A model generated the notes under the pieces. The model made no database searches. It was not told the origin of the DNA and saw nothing but the letters and a program-made list of their open reading frames with translations. The position numbers were made by a program, and so were the translations under genes. Positions 3,940-6,316 of a stretch of 6,316 nt of DNA are shown one piece after another. The DNA comes from Nonomuraea sp. Its GTDB lineage: Bacteria; Actinomycetota; Actinomycetes; Streptosporangiales; Streptosporangiaceae. The first letter of the stretch is position 1; each line of letters opens with the position of its first letter. The stretch covers positions 1 through 6,316 of the forward strand of contig JABFVJ010000225.1 of NCBI GenBank assembly GCA_013362835.1, in the 5' to 3' direction.

Positions 3940-6316
3940 ATGACGGCTCTAGATCGGACTCCGGCGGCGGATCGGGTCCTTGGTCCGTGGCTGGACCCGA
4001 CGCTCCCCGTGGCCGACCGGGTCGACGCCCTCCTTCAGGAGCTGACCCTGGAGGAGAAGGTCGCCCAACTCGGGAGCCGCTGGGTGGGCAACGACATGAA
4101 GCACGAGGAGGAGGCCGTCCCCGACCCGGACGGGACCGGCACCCACAACGTGGCCCCCATGCAGGACGTGTTCGCGGCCTCGGGCACCGTCCCCTTGGGA
4201 GAGGCGGCCCGCCACGGGCTCGGCCACTTGACCCGCGTGTTCGGCAGCGTCCCGGTGACCGTGGCCGAGGGCGCCGCCGAGGTGGTACGCCTCCAGCGCG
4301 AGGTCGTCGGCCTGTCCAGGCTCGGCATCCCCGCCCTGGTGCACGAGGAGTGCCTGACCGGTTTCACCACCTACGGCGCGACCGTCTACCCGGCGGCCAT
4401 CGCCTGGGCCGCCACGTTCGACCCCGGACTCGTGGAGCGCATGGCCGCGGCCATCGGGCGCGACATGCGGGCCGTCGGCGCCCACCAGGGGCTCTCGCCG
4501 GTGCTCGACGTGGTGCGCGACTACCGGTGGGGGCGGGTCGAGGAGACGATGGGCGAGGACCCGTACCTCGTCTCGATGCTCGGCTCGGCGTACGTGCGCG
4601 GCCTGGAGAGCGCAGGGGTGATCGCCACGCTGAAGCACTTCGCCGGCTACTCCGCCTCCCGCGCGGCCCGCAACCACGGCCCGGTGCCGATGGGCCGCCG
4701 CGAGCTGATGGACATGATCCTGCCGCCGTTCGAGGCCGCGATCACGCTCGGCGGCGCGCGCTCGGTGATGAACTCCTACTCCGACGTGGACGGCGTGCCC
4801 GCCGCGGCCGACTCCTGGCTGCTGACCGAACTGCTGCGCGACGCATGGGGATTCACCGGGACGGTCGTCTCCGACTACTGGGCGGTCCCGTTCCTGGAGA
4901 GCATGCACCAGGTCGCGGCCGACACCGACGACGCGGGCGTGCAGGCGCTCACCGCCGGCATCGACGTGGAGCTGCCCGACACGCTCGGCTTCGGGCAGCA
5001 CCTGGTGGAGCGGGTACGCCGCGGCGAGCTCCCCGAGTCGCTGATCGACCGGGCCGCCCGGCGGCTGCTCACCCAGAAGGTGGAGCTCGGCCTGCTCGAC
5101 CCGGACTGGACGCCCGAAGGCTCGGTGGCCGGGGCGGAGAACCTGGAGCTGGACTCGGCGGACAACCGCGCCCTGGCCCGCGAGCTGGCCGAACGCTCGA
5201 TCGTGCTGCTCGACGCGGGCACCGCGCTGCCCCTCGCCGAGGGCCTGCGCAAGGTCGCCGTCGTCGGCCCGTGCGCCGACGACCCGCGCACGTTCATGGG
5301 CTGCTACGCCTTCCCCAACCACGTGCTGCCCCGCTACCCCGGGCTCGGGCTCGGCGTGGAGGCCCCGAGCCTGCTCGACGGGCTGCGCGCGGAGCTGCCC
5401 GGCGCCGAGATCGTCCACGAGCGCGGCTGCGAGGTGCAGGGCGGCGACCAGTCGGGGTTCGCCTCCGCCGTGGAGGCGGCCAGGGACGCCGAGCTGTGCG
5501 TCGCGGTCGTGGGCGACCTCGCCGGGCTGTTCGGCCAGGGCACGTCGGGCGAGGGCTGCGACGCCGAGGACCTGCGGCTGCCCGGCGTCCAGGCCGACCT
5601 GCTGGCCGAGCTGTTCGACACGGGCACGCCGGTCGTCGTGGTGGTCGTCTCGGGCCGCCCGTACGCACTGGGCGAGGTGCACGCCGGGGCCGCCGGGCTC
5701 GTCCAGGCGTTCATGCCGGGAGAAGAGGGTGCGGGGGCGATCGCCGGTATACTGAGCGGTCGTGTCCAGCCTGGAGGCAAGCTTCCCGTGCAGATACCCC
5801 GCCACCCTGGCGGGCAGCCGGGCACCTACCTGCAGCCGCCGCTGGGGGCCGACAGCAAGGGCATCAGCAATCTCGACCCGACCCCGCTGTTCCCGTTCGG
5901 CCACGGCCGCTCCTACACCTCCTTCGAGGTGGGCGACCTGCGCGTCAGCGCCGCCGAGGTGCCGACCGACGGCGAGTTCACCGTCTCGGTCCGCGTCGCC
6001 AACACCGGCGGCCGGGCGGGCGACGAGGTCGTCCAGCTCTACCTCCACGACGTGCTCGCCCAGGTCACCAGGCCGGTGAAGCAGCTCACCGGCTTCGCCA
6101 GGGTCCGTCTGGAGCCCGGCGAGAGCAGGGAGGTCTCCTTCCTGGTGCACACCGACATGACCGCCTTCACCGGGCGCGACCTGCGGCGCGTCGTGGAGCC
6201 CGGCGACATCGAGGTGCTCGTCGGCACGTCGGCCACCGACCTGCCCTGCCGGGGCGTGGTCCGGCTGACCGGCCCGGTCCGTACGGCGGGCACCGGCCGG
6301 CGCCTGGTCACACCCG
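3940..6316 (+). CDS. Glycoside hydrolase family 3, beta-xylosidase/beta-glucosidase type, cytoplasmic (3' end outside window)
   Basis: An ATG behind GAAGGAG opens a frame of 792 codons that continues past the window edge; family length suggests only a few residues are missing. The GH3 N-terminal barrel spans about residues 30-350. It contains LVHEECLTGF (H135-E137), SPVLDV with D190, RWGR with R199, GEDP (205-208), KHF (K232-H233) and VVSDYWAV, in which D312 is the expected catalytic nucleophile. The C-terminal domain (about 418-645) contains SGEGCD, with E538 a candidate acid/base, and PGEEGAG from 593. A fibronectin III-like domain follows from about 663 (DEVVQLYL at 695-702). No signal peptide is present, so the enzyme should cleave imported short beta-linked oligosaccharides from the non-reducing end. 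The HEECLTGF and SDYWAV blocks resemble Streptomyces BxlA-type beta-xylosidases; beta-glucosidase activity remains possible. It is divergent from the importer and probably co-regulated. Confidence 0.93.
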   Translation, partial: MTALDRTPAADRVLGPWLDPTLPVADRVDALLQELTLEEKVAQLGSRWVGNDMKHEEEAVPDPDGTGTHNVAPMQDVFAASGTVPLGEAARHGLGHLTRVFGSVPVTVAEGAAEVVRLQREVVGLSRLGIPALVHEECLTGFTTYGATVYPAAIAWAATFDPGLVERMAAAIGRDMRAVGAHQGLSPVLDVVRDYRWGRVEETMGEDPYLVSMLGSAYVRGLESAGVIATLKHFAGYSASRAARNHGPVPMGRRELMDMILPPFEAAITLGGARSVMNSYSDVDGVPAAADSWLLTELLRDAWGFTGTVVSDYWAVPFLESMHQVAADTDDAGVQALTAGIDVELPDTLGFGQHLVERVRRGELPESLIDRAARRLLTQKVELGLLDPDWTPEGSVAGAENLELDSADNRALARELAERSIVLLDAGTALPLAEGLRKVAVVGPCADDPRTFMGCYAFPNHVLPRYPGLGLGVEAPSLLDGLRAELPGAEIVHERGCEVQGGDQSGFASAVEAARDAELCVAVVGDLAGLFGQGTSGEGCDAEDLRLPGVQADLLAELFDTGTPVVVVVVSGRPYALGEVHAGAAGLVQAFMPGEEGAGAIAGILSGRVQPGGKLPVQIPRHPGGQPGTYLQPPLGADSKGISNLDPTPLFPFGHGRSYTSFEVGDLRVSAAEVPTDGEFTVSVRVANTGGRAGDEVVQLYLHDVLAQVTRPVKQLTGFARVRLEPGESREVSFLVHTDMTAFTGRDLRRVVEPGDIEVLVGTSATDLPCRGVVRLTGPVRTAGTGRRLVTP

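Noticed and set aside
3949..6150. A 733-residue open frame on the minus strand opposite the GH3 gene.
   Set aside because: It is antisense to a gene with all GH3 motifs in order, and its composition (His/Arg/Gly/Val-rich, no domain recognised) is the usual shadow of GC-biased third positions.
1..6316. CRISPR arrays, tRNA/rRNA genes, insertion sequences and attachment sites.
   Set aside because: No regularly spaced repeats, cloverleaf-like segments, transposase reading frames or terminal inverted repeats could be recognised by eye.

Overview
The window is high-GC DNA with actinobacterial character: strong G/C bias at third codon positions, a GTG start, short Shine-Dalgarno sites, and an ABC importer cassette with no ATPase of its own. 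A Streptomyces or Streptosporangiales-type host (for example Nonomuraea or Actinomadura) fits best, but the genus cannot be fixed from this sequence.

Layout. Positions 1-399 (+) hold the C-terminal part of a PlsC-type lysophospholipid acyltransferase. A perfect 9-bp hairpin at 402-425 separates it from the convergent operon on its right. The minus strand from 3585 down to 430 carries a three-gene sugar importer: a Tat-type lipoprotein substrate-binding protein (3585-2236), a MalF-type permease (2239-1316, GTGA overlap) and a MalG-type permease (1314-430, 1-nt gap). A 354-bp divergent intergenic region (3586-3939) follows. From 3940 to the right edge (+) lies a nearly complete glycoside hydrolase family 3 enzyme of the beta-xylosidase/beta-glucosidase type, with no signal peptide.

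How it works together. The lipoprotein would capture a short oligosaccharide outside the membrane. The two permeases would carry it in, powered by an ATPase encoded elsewhere (in actinomycetes usually the shared MsiK). The cytoplasmic GH3 enzyme would then split it to monosaccharides. The arrangement resembles the Streptomyces bxl (xylobiose) and related cello-oligosaccharide systems, with the hydrolase gene divergent instead of last in the operon. Xylo-oligosaccharide is the favoured substrate, but this is inference.

Regulation. The divergent region contains a near-consensus promoter for the transporter (TTGACA, 17 bp, TAGATT, minus strand). It also contains three copies of a CGAAAC-(A)-TTT element: one just downstream of that promoter and two in tandem at 10-bp spacing just ahead of the GH3 gene. 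These are good candidates for operators of a single LacI-type repressor controlling both directions. No regulator gene is in the window.

I found no evidence of an undescribed type of system. The window is an ordinary accessory carbohydrate-use locus, and the noncoding divergent region is its most interesting part.
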